A stretch of DNA of 64,000 nucleotides from JAATFS01 sp037145635 (lineage in GTDB: Bacteria > Pseudomonadota > Gammaproteobacteria > Xanthomonadales > Xanthomonadaceae): NCBI GenBank assembly GCA_037145635.1, contig JBBCXB010000008.1:1-64000 (forward strand), written 5' to 3'. Under the pieces are notes generated by a model. It searched no databases, was not told the DNA's origin, and worked only from the letters and a program-made list of their open reading frames with translations. The first letter of the stretch is position 1. Every line of letters begins with the position of its first letter. Positions 51,293-59,758 of the stretch are shown here, piece after piece. The position numbers and the translations under genes are program-made.

Positions 51293-53476
51293 TCAGTCGG
51301 CCCAGCGCCCCGGGGCGGTCGACTGCGGCAGCACCTGCGCCGACAGCGGGTGGTCGTGCTCCAGCAAGCTCACCGCATCGGCCAGGATCGACGCCGACTC
51401 GTTGAGCAGCGGGTCCGGGCGCTTCTCGGCGGCCTTCTCGCGCGCGGTGTCCTTGGCGATGTCGCGCTCGTTGCCGGTCAGGCCGTCGTCGCTGTCGTCA
51501 CCCAGCGGGTCCAGCGGCAGGCCGAGCTGCTTGCGCAGCGCCTGGCGCTCCTTGCGCTGGGCGTCCTGCTTCTGGCGCTCGGCCACGCGCTCGCCCTCGT
51601 TCAACGAGATGTACTTCTTAGCCTTCTCCTCGCGGAACTGCTTGACGTCCTCTTCCCACCACTGGAACTCGCGGTCCTTGGCGATGCGCGAGGCGTGCAG
51701 CGACTCGAGCTTGGGCAGCAGCGGCGCGAAGTTGCCGTACTGGGTGTGCGGCACGGCCGCGATGCGGGTCCACGGCAGCGCGTTGTCGTAGGTGCTCTCG
51801 CCGAACTCGGTGGCATCCACGCTGGCCGGGAACGCGATGTCGGGCACCACGCCCTTGTGCTGGGTGCTGCTGCCGCTGACGCGGAAGAACTGGGCGATGG
51901 TCAGCTTGACCTGGCCGTAGCGCTGGCCCTCCGAGGCCGGCCAGCGGTCGAGGTCGACGATGTTCTGCACCGTGCCCTTGCCGAAGCTGGTCTCGCCGAT
52001 CACCAGGCCGCGTCCGTAGTCCTGGATGGCGCCGGCGAAGATCTCCGAGGCCGAGGCCGAACCGCGGTTGATCAGCACCGCCAGCGGGCCGTCCCAGGCG
52101 ACCGCGGCGCTGCGGTCGCCGTTGACGGTGACACGGCCGCCGGACTCGCGCACCTGCACCACCGGGCCCTGCTCGATGAACAGGCCGGTCAGCTCGATCG
52201 CCTCGTCCAGCGAACCGCCGCCGTTGTTGCGCAGATCCAGCACCACGCCGTCGAGCTTGTCGGCCTTGAACCCGGCCAGCAGCTTGGCGACGTCGCGGGT
52301 GGCCGAGGCATAGTCGGCCGCGTTGCGGCGGCGGCCCTCGAAGTCCTGGTAGAACCCGGGCAGCTTGATGATGCCGACGCGCCGCTGCGGTTCGCCGTCG
52401 CGGGCCGGCACGGTGATGGTCTCGCCCTTGGCGGCCTGCTCGGCCAGGCGCACCTTCTGCCGCGTCAGCACCACGGTGCGGTGCGCGCCGTCGATGCCGG
52501 ACTCGGCCGGGATGTACTCCAGCCGCACCAGGGTGTCCTTGCTGCCGCGGATCTTGGCCACGACATCGTCGATGCGCCAGCCGATCACGTCCTCGATCGC
52601 GCCGGCCTTGTCCTGGCCGACGCCGACGATGCGGTCGCCCGGCTTCAGGGTGCCGTCGACCGCGGCCGGGCCGCCGGGGATGACCTCGCGGATCACCACC
52701 ATGTCGTCCTGCTTCTGCAGCTGCGCGCCGATGCCTTCCAGCGACAGCGACATCTGCTGGTTGAAGTTCTCGGCGGTGCGCGGGGTGAAGTAGTCGGTAT
52801 GCGGGTCGACCGCGTTGGTGTAGGCGTTGACGAAGAACTGGAACACGTCCTCGGCCTTCAGGTCGTTGACCGACTTGGCGAGGTTGGCGTAGCGCTTGTC
52901 CAGCGTCTTGCGGATGTCGTCGGGCTTCTTGCCGGCCAGCTTCAGGCGCAGCCAGTCGTTCATGACCGACTGCCGCCACAGCGCGTCGAGCTGCTTGTCG
53001 TCGCTGGCCCACGGCACCTTCTCGCGGTCGTACTCGAACTTCTCGTCGCCGCTGAAATCGAAGTCCTGCTTGAGCAGCTTGCGCGCATAGCCGACGCGCT
53101 GGTCGACGCGCTTCTTGTACAGCGAGAACACCTCGAACGCCGGCTCCAGGTTGCCGCCGCGGATGGCCTCGCCCACGCCGGCCTGGAACGGCGCGAAGCC
53201 GTCGATGTCGGCCTGGGTGAAGAACTGCTTGCTGCCGTCCAGCGTCTCCAGGTAGCGCTTGAACACGTCCTTGGACATCGCCTCGTCCAGCGCCCGCGGC
53301 CGGTAGGCGTAGCGGCTGTCGGACAGCAGCCCGTACACCAGCTTGGTGGCGGTGGCCTGGTCGGCGGTCGCCGCCGCCGGCAGCGCGTTGTCGGCGCGCG
53401 CGAACAGCGCCAGCGGGGTGGTCAGCGCCAGGGCGAGCAGACAGGCTTTCAGCGACGCGGGGGCTTTGTAGTTCAT
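51293..53476 (-). CDS. prc: Carboxy-terminal (tail-specific) processing protease
   Basis: 727-residue periplasmic serine protease that degrades proteins with non-polar C-termini and trims cell-wall enzymes. Signal peptide (ending LFARAD), N-terminal helical domain, PDZ domain (about 245-330, SLEGIGAQLQKQDDMVVIREVIPGGPA in two parts), then the S41 protease core: VVLDLRNNGGGSLDEAIELTG, catalytic Ser in RGSASASEIFAGA and Lys in ETSFGKGTVQ. The charged C-terminal domain (EEKAKKYISLNEGERVAERQ onward) matches the DUF3340 extension of Prc/Tsp. Full length. Confident. Confidence 0.96.
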   Translation of the reverse strand: MNYKAPASLKACLLALALTTPLALFARADNALPAAATADQATATKLVYGLLSDSRYAYRPRALDEAMSKDVFKRYLETLDGSKQFFTQADIDGFAPFQAGVGEAIRGGNLEPAFEVFSLYKKRVDQRVGYARKLLKQDFDFSGDEKFEYDREKVPWASDDKQLDALWRQSVMNDWLRLKLAGKKPDDIRKTLDKRYANLAKSVNDLKAEDVFQFFVNAYTNAVDPHTDYFTPRTAENFNQQMSLSLEGIGAQLQKQDDMVVIREVIPGGPAAVDGTLKPGDRIVGVGQDKAGAIEDVIGWRIDDVVAKIRGSKDTLVRLEYIPAESGIDGAHRTVVLTRQKVRLAEQAAKGETITVPARDGEPQRRVGIIKLPGFYQDFEGRRRNAADYASATRDVAKLLAGFKADKLDGVVLDLRNNGGGSLDEAIELTGLFIEQGPVVQVRESGGRVTVNGDRSAAVAWDGPLAVLINRGSASASEIFAGAIQDYGRGLVIGETSFGKGTVQNIVDLDRWPASEGQRYGQVKLTIAQFFRVSGSSTQHKGVVPDIAFPASVDATEFGESTYDNALPWTRIAAVPHTQYGNFAPLLPKLESLHASRIAKDREFQWWEEDVKQFREEKAKKYISLNEGERVAERQKQDAQRKERQALRKQLGLPLDPLGDDSDDGLTGNERDIAKDTAREKAAEKRPDPLLNESASILADAVSLLEHDHPLSAQVLPQSTAPGRWAD

Positions 53477-53849
53477 CTAGTTGCTCTCGGCGCCAGGGCC
53501 GTCAGGGTAGTGCGAGGTTGGCATGGGACAGCAGGACAGTGCCGAAAGTTGCCGGGCTTGTCATCTGCCGTTCGAACGAGCCTATCGCCGCGTGCGTAGC
53601 GGATTGTGAATGGCGCGACACGCATCGCCTGCGCGGCGGCGGCGGCGTGCCCGGTGCGGCGCGGTGCGCGCCTGGCGGCCTTGTACGCGACCGCACCCGC
53701 ACGCCCGTCACCGCACGCCGGCCACGCCGCGGCGGCCAGCCGGGCGGCCATGCGCAGGCCACCGCCCGGCCCAGGCAGGGACGGGCTCGAACGACGGGGC
53801 GGTACGACGGTGACCGGCTTCGCGCCCGGGCGCCCGGCCGACGGCGCGC
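53477..53849. other. Gene-free region between lipA and prc
   Basis: 373 bases, both flanking genes on the minus strand. No credible gene, repeat or strong terminator is visible; short G+C-driven open frames have no recognisable product. It presumably holds the prc promoter, which I cannot place. Confidence 0.5.
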
Positions 53850-54863
53850 TCAGGCGGCGACGCCGGCGCCCGCGGCCTGCTGGTCGGCGTGGTAGGAAGA
53901 ACGCACCATCGGCCCGGAGGCGACGTGGCTGAAGCCCAGCTCGTAGCCGTAGACCTCCAGCGCCTTGTATTCCTCGGGGGTCCAGTAGCGCATCACCGGG
54001 TGGTGGTGGGCGGTGGGCTGCAGGTACTGGCCGATGGTGACCATGTCCACGTCGTGCGCGCGCAGGTCGCGCAGGGTGGCGCGCACCTGCTCCAGGGTCT
54101 CGCCCAGGCCGAGCATGATGCCAGACTTGGTGGCGATGTCCGGATGCTGGGCCTTGAACTTCTGCAGCAGGGTCAGCGACCACTGGTAGTCGGCGCCCGG
54201 GCGCACGTTCGGGTACAGGTCCGGCACCGTCTCGATGTTGTGGTTGAACACGTCCGGCGGGCTGTGGGCGAGGATCTCCAGCGCGCGGTCCATGCGGCCC
54301 TTGCCGCGGAAGTCCGGGGTGAGGATCTCGATGCGGGTGCGCGGGGCGTGCTCGCGGATCGCGGCGATGCAGTCGACGAAGTGCTGGGCGCCGCCGTCGC
54401 GCAGGTCGTCGCGGTCGACGCTGGTCACCACCACGTAGCGCAGGCCCATGTCGGCCACGGTCTGGGCCAAGCTGAGCGGCTCGCCGGCGTCCGGCGGCTT
54501 GGGCCGGCCGTGGGCGACGTCGCAGAACGAGCAGCGCCGGGTGCAGACCTCGCCCAGGATCATGAAGGTCGCCGTGCCGTGGCCGAAGCACTCGTGGATG
54601 TTCGGGCAGCTGGCCTCCTCGCAGACCGTCACCAGGCGGTTCTCGCGCAGTTTCGCCTTGAGGTTCTGCACCGCGTTGCCGGACGGGATCCGCACCCGGA
54701 TCCACGACGGCTTGCGCAGCACCGGCGCGTCGGCGAACTGCACCGGCGAGCGGTTGATCTTGTCGCCGCCCAGCTGTTTGACGCCGGTCTGCAGCGGCGC
54801 GGGCGCGGCGGCATCGGGGGAGACGATCTGCAGGGGGATGGAACGGGCGATGGGCTGGGTCAT
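53850..54863 (-). CDS. lipA: Lipoyl synthase
   Basis: 337-residue radical-SAM enzyme that inserts two sulfurs into protein-bound octanoyl groups. The auxiliary cluster cysteines are in CEEASCPNIHECF, and the radical-SAM motif is CTRRCSFCDV; PDFRGKGRM, FNHNIETVPDLYP and GQYLQPTAHHHPV follow, all standard. The N-terminal 50 residues are variable. It starts four bases after the lipB stop, so the two are one transcript. Firm. Confidence 0.97.
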   Translation of the reverse strand: MTQPIARSIPLQIVSPDAAAPAPLQTGVKQLGGDKINRSPVQFADAPVLRKPSWIRVRIPSGNAVQNLKAKLRENRLVTVCEEASCPNIHECFGHGTATFMILGEVCTRRCSFCDVAHGRPKPPDAGEPLSLAQTVADMGLRYVVVTSVDRDDLRDGGAQHFVDCIAAIREHAPRTRIEILTPDFRGKGRMDRALEILAHSPPDVFNHNIETVPDLYPNVRPGADYQWSLTLLQKFKAQHPDIATKSGIMLGLGETLEQVRATLRDLRAHDVDMVTIGQYLQPTAHHHPVMRYWTPEEYKALEVYGYELGFSHVASGPMVRSSYHADQQAAGAGVAA

Positions 54864-54867
54864 GGCG

Positions 54868-55572
54868 TTACCGGGCGGCGCGGGGGCCGCGTGGGAGGTC
54901 GGGCAGTTCGCGGGTGGGCTGCAGGTCCAGCCCGAACTGGCGGGCCAGTTGGGCCAGCAGCACCGGCGTGACCGCGTCCATGCCGGACGGGCCGCCCAAG
55001 TCTAGCACCGAGGTCACGCGCAGGCCCTCGTAGCCGCAGGGGTTGATGCGGTGGAACGGCTCCAGGTCCATGCCGATGTTGAACGACAGGCCGTGGAAGC
55101 TGCAGCCGCGGCGCACGCGGATGCCGAGCGCGGCGATCTTGGCGTCGCCCACGTACACGCCCGGCGCGCCGTCGCGGCGCCCGGCGACGATGTTCCACTC
55201 GTCCAGGGTATCGATCAGGGCCTGCTCGATCCGGCACACGTAGTCGCGCACGCCGAGCCGGAGCCGGCGCAGGTCCAGCAGCGGGTAGACCACCAGCTGG
55301 CCGGGACCGTGGTAGGTGACCTGGCCGCCGCGGTCCACGTGCAGCACCGGGATGTCGCCGGGGGCCAGCACATGCTCGGGCTTGCCGGCCTGGCCGAGGG
55401 TGAACACCGGTTCGTGCTCGACGACCCACAGCTCGTCGGCGGTCTCGGGCGTGCGCGCGTCGGTGAAGGCCTGCATCGCGCGCCACACCGGCTCGTAGGG
55501 CTGGCGGCCGAGCGCCCGCACGCGCGCAGGCGGACGCGCCTGCATGGCGAGGTCGACGGCTACAGCGTCCAC
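54868..55572 (-). CDS. lipB: Octanoyl-[acyl-carrier-protein]:protein octanoyltransferase
   Basis: 234-residue enzyme transferring octanoate from ACP to lipoyl domains, feeding LipA. Motifs: ELWVVEHEPVFTLGQAG, VDRGGQVTYHGPGQLVVYPLLDL (substrate pocket), KIAALGIRVRRGCSFHGLSFNI with the catalytic Lys and the Cys after RRG. The GTG at 55572 overlaps the 3' end of the ybeD-like gene by 13 bases; an ATG at 55545 is the alternative start, and neither has a strong ribosome-binding site. Confidence 0.95.
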   Translation of the reverse strand: MDAVAVDLAMQARPPARVRALGRQPYEPVWRAMQAFTDARTPETADELWVVEHEPVFTLGQAGKPEHVLAPGDIPVLHVDRGGQVTYHGPGQLVVYPLLDLRRLRLGVRDYVCRIEQALIDTLDEWNIVAGRRDGAPGVYVGDAKIAALGIRVRRGCSFHGLSFNIGMDLEPFHRINPCGYEGLRVTSVLDLGGPSGMDAVTPVLLAQLARQFGLDLQPTRELPDLPRGPRAAR

Positions 55573-55838
55573 TTCACTTCCGGGTGGTCGCGCAGGGCGC
55601 GATGGGCGGCGTCGTACTGCTCGCGGTTGTCGGCGCGGAAGCCGATCCGCACCGAGACGTACTTGCCGCTGGAGGAGTGCTTCCAGCTGATGCGCTCGTC
55701 CACCAGCACCACGCCGGCGGCGGCGAGCAGCCGCGGCAGTTCGGTCTCGAGGCCGGCGCCGGCCGCGCCCATGGCGCTGAGCTCGAAGGTGCCGGGGAAC
55801 TGGAAGCCGTGGTCGGGGTTGTCGGAGGAGATTTCCAT
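55560..55838 (-). CDS. ybeD: YbeD-family (DUF493) protein
   Basis: 92-residue small cytoplasmic protein, typically encoded beside lipB. HGFQFPGTFELSAMG at the N-terminus and SSSGKYVSVRIGFRADNREQYDAAHRALRDHPEVKWTL at the end (parts) match the family. The fold resembles an ACT-like regulatory domain; a role with lipoate enzymes is suspected from gene order only. Start at 55838 follows GGAGGAG. First gene of ybeD-lipB-lipA. Confidence 0.9.
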   Translation of the reverse strand: MEISSDNPDHGFQFPGTFELSAMGAAGAGLETELPRLLAAAGVVLVDERISWKHSSSGKYVSVRIGFRADNREQYDAAHRALRDHPEVKWTL

Positions 55839-55885
55839 CCCGTCATTATCGGGCCGCGGCCGGGCAAACCCAAGGGCGTGCAATG

Positions 55886-55913
55886 CCGGAGGGCCGCTTG
55901 CGCGGCCCTCCGG
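55886..55913. terminator. Perfect 12-bp hairpin after the CsgG-like gene
   Basis: CCGGAGGGCCGC, TTGC, GCGGCCCTCCGG. It lies between the CsgG-like stop and the ybeD start on the minus strand. No T-run, so an intrinsic terminator is uncertain. Confidence 0.5.
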
Positions 55914-55940
55914 ACGTGCGTCGCCGTGGCGGGCGGCGCC

Positions 55941-56927
55941 TTACTTGGACAGCTGCAGCATGGTCGAGGAGACCCAGCCGCGGTTGCCCATCTCGTCCTC
56001 GACCTCCCACATGACGCCGTCCTTGGTGCCGGTCGGGTACAGCATCATGCCCGGGTCCAGGGTGCGCACTGCCGCGCCGGTGCCCTTGGCGTTGGCGAGC
56101 AGCCGGCCCGGACGGGTCACGGTGACCGCCTGCTGGGTGTTGCTGGCCGCGGCGTTGCCGGACAGGCCGCCGAGCTGGGTGACGAGGTCGGTGTAGGCCT
56201 GCAGGTAGGCCAGGGTGATGACCTGGCCGATCTCGGTGTTGGCGTAGCCGCCCGCGCCCATCGCGCCGAAGCCGCCGCCGCTGAACAGGCCGCCGGCGCC
56301 GCCCCAGCCCAGGTCGGTCTTCTTGGCGTTGCCCTCGGCCATGGCGACCTGCTCGGACGAGCGCACGTCGGTGATGGTCAGGGTGACGTCGGCGGTCTTG
56401 CTCTTCATGTTGATGCCGCCCAGCAGCGCGCCGGCGTTGCCGCCGACCAGGCCGCCCAGCAGGCCGCCGATGGCATTGCCGCCGGAATTGCTGTTCTGCG
56501 AGATCAGGTCCGGGACCATGACGTAGTCGGCGGCGCGGATCTGGCCCTTGCCGACGTTGGACTGGGCGCGCAGGTCGCCGCTCGAGGCCAGGCCGCGCTC
56601 GTACTGCGCGGCGGCCATGCCGGCGCCGCGGTCGACCAGGGTGAAGCACTTGGAACGGTTGACGAACACCTTGATCAGCTTGGACGGGGCCGGCAGCTGC
56701 TGGCCGGTCCACCAGTGCACGCCGTCTTCCGGCTCGATGACGGAGAGGGTGCCGAGGTTCTTGTTGCACACCGGGATCTCGGCCTCGGCCTGCTTACGCT
56801 GGTCCTGGGCGGAGCCCTTCTTGAAGGCATCCTTGAAGCCGGCCGACGCGGGTGCGCTGGCGGTGGCCAAGACGACGCCCAGAACGCCCGTGGCCAGTGC
56901 GGCCGACAGCGAGATAGTCCTGCTCAT
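55941..56927 (-). CDS. CsgG/HfaB-like exported protein with C-terminal SH3-like region
   Basis: 328-residue exported protein: signal peptide ending PASAGF, no lipobox. The CsgG-type core includes NLGTLSVIEPEDG, SKLIKVFVNRSKCFTLVDRGAGMAAAQYERGL and AADYVMVPDLISQ; a Gly-rich stretch (GGLLGGLVGGNAGALLGG and GWGGAGGLFSGGGFGAMGAGG) interrupts it; TLTITDVRSSEQVAMAEG follows. The last 60 residues resemble an SH3-like domain (VMWEVEDEMGNRGWVSSTML). No curli genes (csgE, csgF, csgA) are near, so a curli pore role is not indicated; function unknown. Confidence 0.8.
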   Translation of the reverse strand: MSRTISLSAALATGVLGVVLATASAPASAGFKDAFKKGSAQDQRKQAEAEIPVCNKNLGTLSVIEPEDGVHWWTGQQLPAPSKLIKVFVNRSKCFTLVDRGAGMAAAQYERGLASSGDLRAQSNVGKGQIRAADYVMVPDLISQNSNSGGNAIGGLLGGLVGGNAGALLGGINMKSKTADVTLTITDVRSSEQVAMAEGNAKKTDLGWGGAGGLFSGGGFGAMGAGGYANTEIGQVITLAYLQAYTDLVTQLGGLSGNAAASNTQQAVTVTRPGRLLANAKGTGAAVRTLDPGMMLYPTGTKDGVMWEVEDEMGNRGWVSSTMLQLSK

Positions 56928-57229
56928 TACGTGATTCCCCTAACCTGCCTGCGCCGAGGGCGCAGACGATCCGTTGGTAGTGAAGGCTCCTGCCCGGAAC
57001 CCGGTTCCTGAAGGAGCGTCCCGCGCTCCGGCGGCGATCATATGACATTCAGTTTGCGTGCGCACCTGCCGGCGTTGTGCGCAATCGGCCCAGCGCAACG
57101 CTGCGGTGCAGTGGACGCGCTTGGCGCGCGCGACGCGCGCGGCGTACGCTCCGGCCCGGGCCGCGGCGTTCACGCGGCCGAGGCGCCCGTACAGGCAGCG
57201 TTACGTTTCTTTTTCCCCCAGGACCTTCC

Positions 57230-58291
57230 ATGCGCGCACTGCGTACGCTGTCCCTATCGCTGCTGGCGGCGCTCGCCGGCGCCGCCACCTCCGCCGCGGC
57301 GGCGGACCAATGCAGCCAGAGCCGCCTGCGCGAGAGCCCGCCCGCGGTCAACTTCCGCGTCGACAACGACCTGTTCGGCGGCAAGGACCAGGACCAGGGC
57401 TATACCAACGGCGCGGTGCTGACCCTGGTCTCGCCGAACCTGGTGGACTACACCGACGACCCCTGCCTGCCGCGCTCGGCGCGCTGGATCAACCGGCACC
57501 TGGAGCGCCTGCATCCGGGCGAGTTCGACCAGCAGAACATGGTGTTCTCGATCGGCCAGGGCATCTATACGCCCACCGACTTCAGCCGCCGCGACGTGGT
57601 CCCCGACGACCGCCCGTACGCCGGCATCCTGATGGCCAGCTTCGGCTACAACGCGCGCAACCACGACCACCTGCGCACCACCCAGCTGCAACTGGGGCTG
57701 GTGGGTCCGTGGGCGCTGGGCAAGCAGGCGCAGGACGCCATCCACGACCTGCTCGACGACGACAAGTTCCAGGGCTGGGACAACCAGCTGCACAACGAGC
57801 CGCTGGTCAACCTGGTGCACGAGCGCATGCGGCGCTGGCCGGGCGACGCCACGGTCAACGCCGGCGGCTGGGGCTGGGACTTCATCAGCCACTGGGGCGG
57901 CGCGCTGGGCAACCGCGCGACCTACCTCAATGCCGGCGGCGAAGTGCGCTTCGGCTGGAAGCTGCCGGACGACTTCGGCAGCACCCCGACCCGCCCGGCC
58001 GGCGAGAACACCGCGCCCAGCACGAGCGCCCGCCCGCGCGGCTGGTCCACCCACCTGTTCGTGACCGCCGACGGCCGCTGGGTGGTGCGCGACATCACCC
58101 TCGACGGCAACACCTTCCGCGACAGCCACAGCGTGGACAAGCGCCCGTTCGTGGCCGACATCGGCTACGGCCTGGCGGTGATGCGCGGCCGCTGGAAGTT
58201 CGCCATCGCCCGCTACCACCGCACCCGCGAGTTCGACACCCAGAAGGAGCTGCCGGTGTACGGCAGCTTCACCATCAGCCGGATGCTCTGA
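57230..58291 (+). CDS. LpxR-like lipid A deacylase (DUF2219)
   Basis: 353-residue outer-membrane protein with signal peptide (ending SAAAAD). Family motifs in order: NFRVDNDLFGG, DQGYTNGAVLT, FSIGQGIYTPTDF, DDRPYAGILMASFGYN, and a NEPLVNLVHE-like segment; the barrel ends VYGSFTISRML. LpxR enzymes remove the 3'-acyloxyacyl chain of lipid A and remodel the outer leaflet. AGGA precedes the start at 57230. Divergent from the CsgG-like gene across 302 bases, in which only a TATGAT box on the minus strand near 57040 stands out. Confidence 0.87.
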   Translation: MRALRTLSLSLLAALAGAATSAAAADQCSQSRLRESPPAVNFRVDNDLFGGKDQDQGYTNGAVLTLVSPNLVDYTDDPCLPRSARWINRHLERLHPGEFDQQNMVFSIGQGIYTPTDFSRRDVVPDDRPYAGILMASFGYNARNHDHLRTTQLQLGLVGPWALGKQAQDAIHDLLDDDKFQGWDNQLHNEPLVNLVHERMRRWPGDATVNAGGWGWDFISHWGGALGNRATYLNAGGEVRFGWKLPDDFGSTPTRPAGENTAPSTSARPRGWSTHLFVTADGRWVVRDITLDGNTFRDSHSVDKRPFVADIGYGLAVMRGRWKFAIARYHRTREFDTQKELPVYGSFTISRML

Positions 58292-58295
58292 GGCC

Positions 58296-58379
58296 GGGAG
58301 TGGGGAGTGGGGAGTCGGGAATGGGGAATGGCAACGGCGGTACCGCTGTGCCGATTCCCCAATCCCCATTCCCCATTCC
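58296..58379. repeat. Purine-rich inverted repeat (GGGAATGGGG family)
   Basis: Left arm of repeated gggagtggggagt / gggaatgggg blocks (58296-58331), centre with GCGGTACCGC palindrome, right arm gattccccaatccccattcc (58353-58379, read in part). The arms pair for more than 15 bases. A related one-armed tract lies directly before cca at 12131-12165. It sits between the lpxR stop and the terminator. Confidence 0.7.
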
Positions 58380-58411
58380 AAAAAAAAGCCGGCTTTCGCC
58401 GGCTTTTTTTT
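58380..58411. terminator. Bidirectional Rho-independent terminator
   Basis: A-run, GCCGGC, TTTC loop, GCCGGC, T-run of eight. Symmetric, so it serves both the lpxR-like gene (plus) and dacC (minus), overlapping the last base pairs of the dacC stop codon. Confidence 0.95.
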
Positions 58412-59615
58412 ACTCGGACTTCCACCACATCCAGAAGCTGTCCCACAGGCGCTTGAAGAAGCCGCCTTCCTCGACCGCCGCGACCGCCACCAGCGGCGCC
58501 TGCGCGATGACCTTGCCGTCGAGGGTGACCTTGACCGTGCCGACCTGCTGGCCCTGCTTGATCGGCGCTTCCAGGTTCTTGGCCACGTCGATGCTGGGCT
58601 TGAGGTCGTCGTAGCGGCCACGCTGCACGCTCACCGACATCGGCTGGGCGACGCCGAGTTGGACCTCGTCCGCGGCGCCCTTCCACACCTTCTGCTTGGC
58701 CACGATCTTGCCCGGGCTGTACAGGCTGTGGGTCTCGAAGAAGCGGAAGCCCCAGTTCAGCAGGGCCAGGCTGTCCTCGGCACGCTGCTTCTCCGACACG
58801 TCGCCCATCACCACCGCGATCAGGCGCTGGTCGCCGCGCTTGGCCGAGCTCATCAGGCAGTAGCCGGCCTCGGAGGTGTGGCCGGTCTTGATGCCGTCCA
58901 CCGAGGGGTCGCGCCACAGCAGCAGGTTGCGGTTGAGCTGCTTGATGCTGCCGACCTGGAATTCCTTGATCTTGTTGTAGGCGTAGGTCTCGGGATAGTC
59001 GCGCGCCATCGCCCGGCCCAGCAGCGCCAGATCGTAGGCGGTGGCGTGGTGGCCCTCGGCGCTGAGGCCGTGGGCGTTGACGAAGTGCGAGTTCTTCATG
59101 CCGATGCGGGCGGCGTAGCTGTTCATCAGCGAGGCGAACGCCTCCTCGCTGCCGGCCACGTGCTCGGCCAGGGCGATCGCGGCATCGTTGCCGGACTGGA
59201 TCGCCATGCCCTTCTCCATGTCCTCCAGGCGCGCGGTCTGGTTCACCGGGAAGCCGCTGTAGCTGCCGTCGGTGCCGGCACCGCCCTCGCGCCAGGCGCG
59301 CTCGCTCATCATGACCTGGTCGTCGCGGCTGACCTTGCCGTTCTTGATCTCGGCGGCGACCACGTACGAGGTCATCACCTTGGTGATGCTGGCCGGGGGC
59401 AGCTGCAGGTGGACGTTCTCGCCGGCCAGCACCTGGCCGGTGGCGGCGTCCATCAGGATCCAGGCCTTGGAGACCGCCGGCGCCGGCGCGGGCGGGACCG
59501 GCATCGACGCGGGCGCGGCAGGCGCGGCGGGCGTGGGCTGCGGCGCGGGGGTCTGCGCGGAGACCAGGCCGAAGGCGAGCGTGGCCAGCGCGGCGGCGGC
59601 AAAACGGAATTTCAT
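58410..59615 (-). CDS. dacC: D-alanyl-D-alanine carboxypeptidase (PBP5/6-type)
   Basis: 401-residue peptidoglycan DD-carboxypeptidase removing the terminal D-Ala of pentapeptides. Signal peptide (ending LVSAQT) and a Pro/Ala-rich linker, then SxxK in PASITKVMT, SGN in IQSGNDAAIALAEH, KTG in GIKTGHTSEAGYCL. The C-terminal beta domain (GAADEVQLGVAQPM onward) ends with an amphipathic anchor GGFFKRLWDSFWMWWKS, typical of inner-membrane attachment. Start at 59615 has AGGAG upstream. The symbol follows the gene order of Xanthomonadaceae; dacA would be equally correct. Confidence 0.94.
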   Translation of the reverse strand: MKFRFAAAALATLAFGLVSAQTPAPQPTPAAPAAPASMPVPPAPAPAVSKAWILMDAATGQVLAGENVHLQLPPASITKVMTSYVVAAEIKNGKVSRDDQVMMSERAWREGGAGTDGSYSGFPVNQTARLEDMEKGMAIQSGNDAAIALAEHVAGSEEAFASLMNSYAARIGMKNSHFVNAHGLSAEGHHATAYDLALLGRAMARDYPETYAYNKIKEFQVGSIKQLNRNLLLWRDPSVDGIKTGHTSEAGYCLMSSAKRGDQRLIAVVMGDVSEKQRAEDSLALLNWGFRFFETHSLYSPGKIVAKQKVWKGAADEVQLGVAQPMSVSVQRGRYDDLKPSIDVAKNLEAPIKQGQQVGTVKVTLDGKVIAQAPLVAVAAVEEGGFFKRLWDSFWMWWKSE

Positions 59616-59758
59616 CGAAAAACGACTCCTGGCAGGCCCGAGGGCTGAAAGAACGGCATTGTAAGGCGAGGCGGCCGCCAATCCGTGGCACGCGGGCCGA
59701 TCGGCCGCGCCCGGGGCCCGATCGGGCCGGGCGCGCGGCCAGCGGGCGCTGCGGGGCC

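Noticed and set aside
55941..56927. Curli secretion channel CsgG
   Set aside because: No lipobox and no csgA/B/E/F neighbours, and the C-terminus is different. Only the CsgG-like core was accepted.
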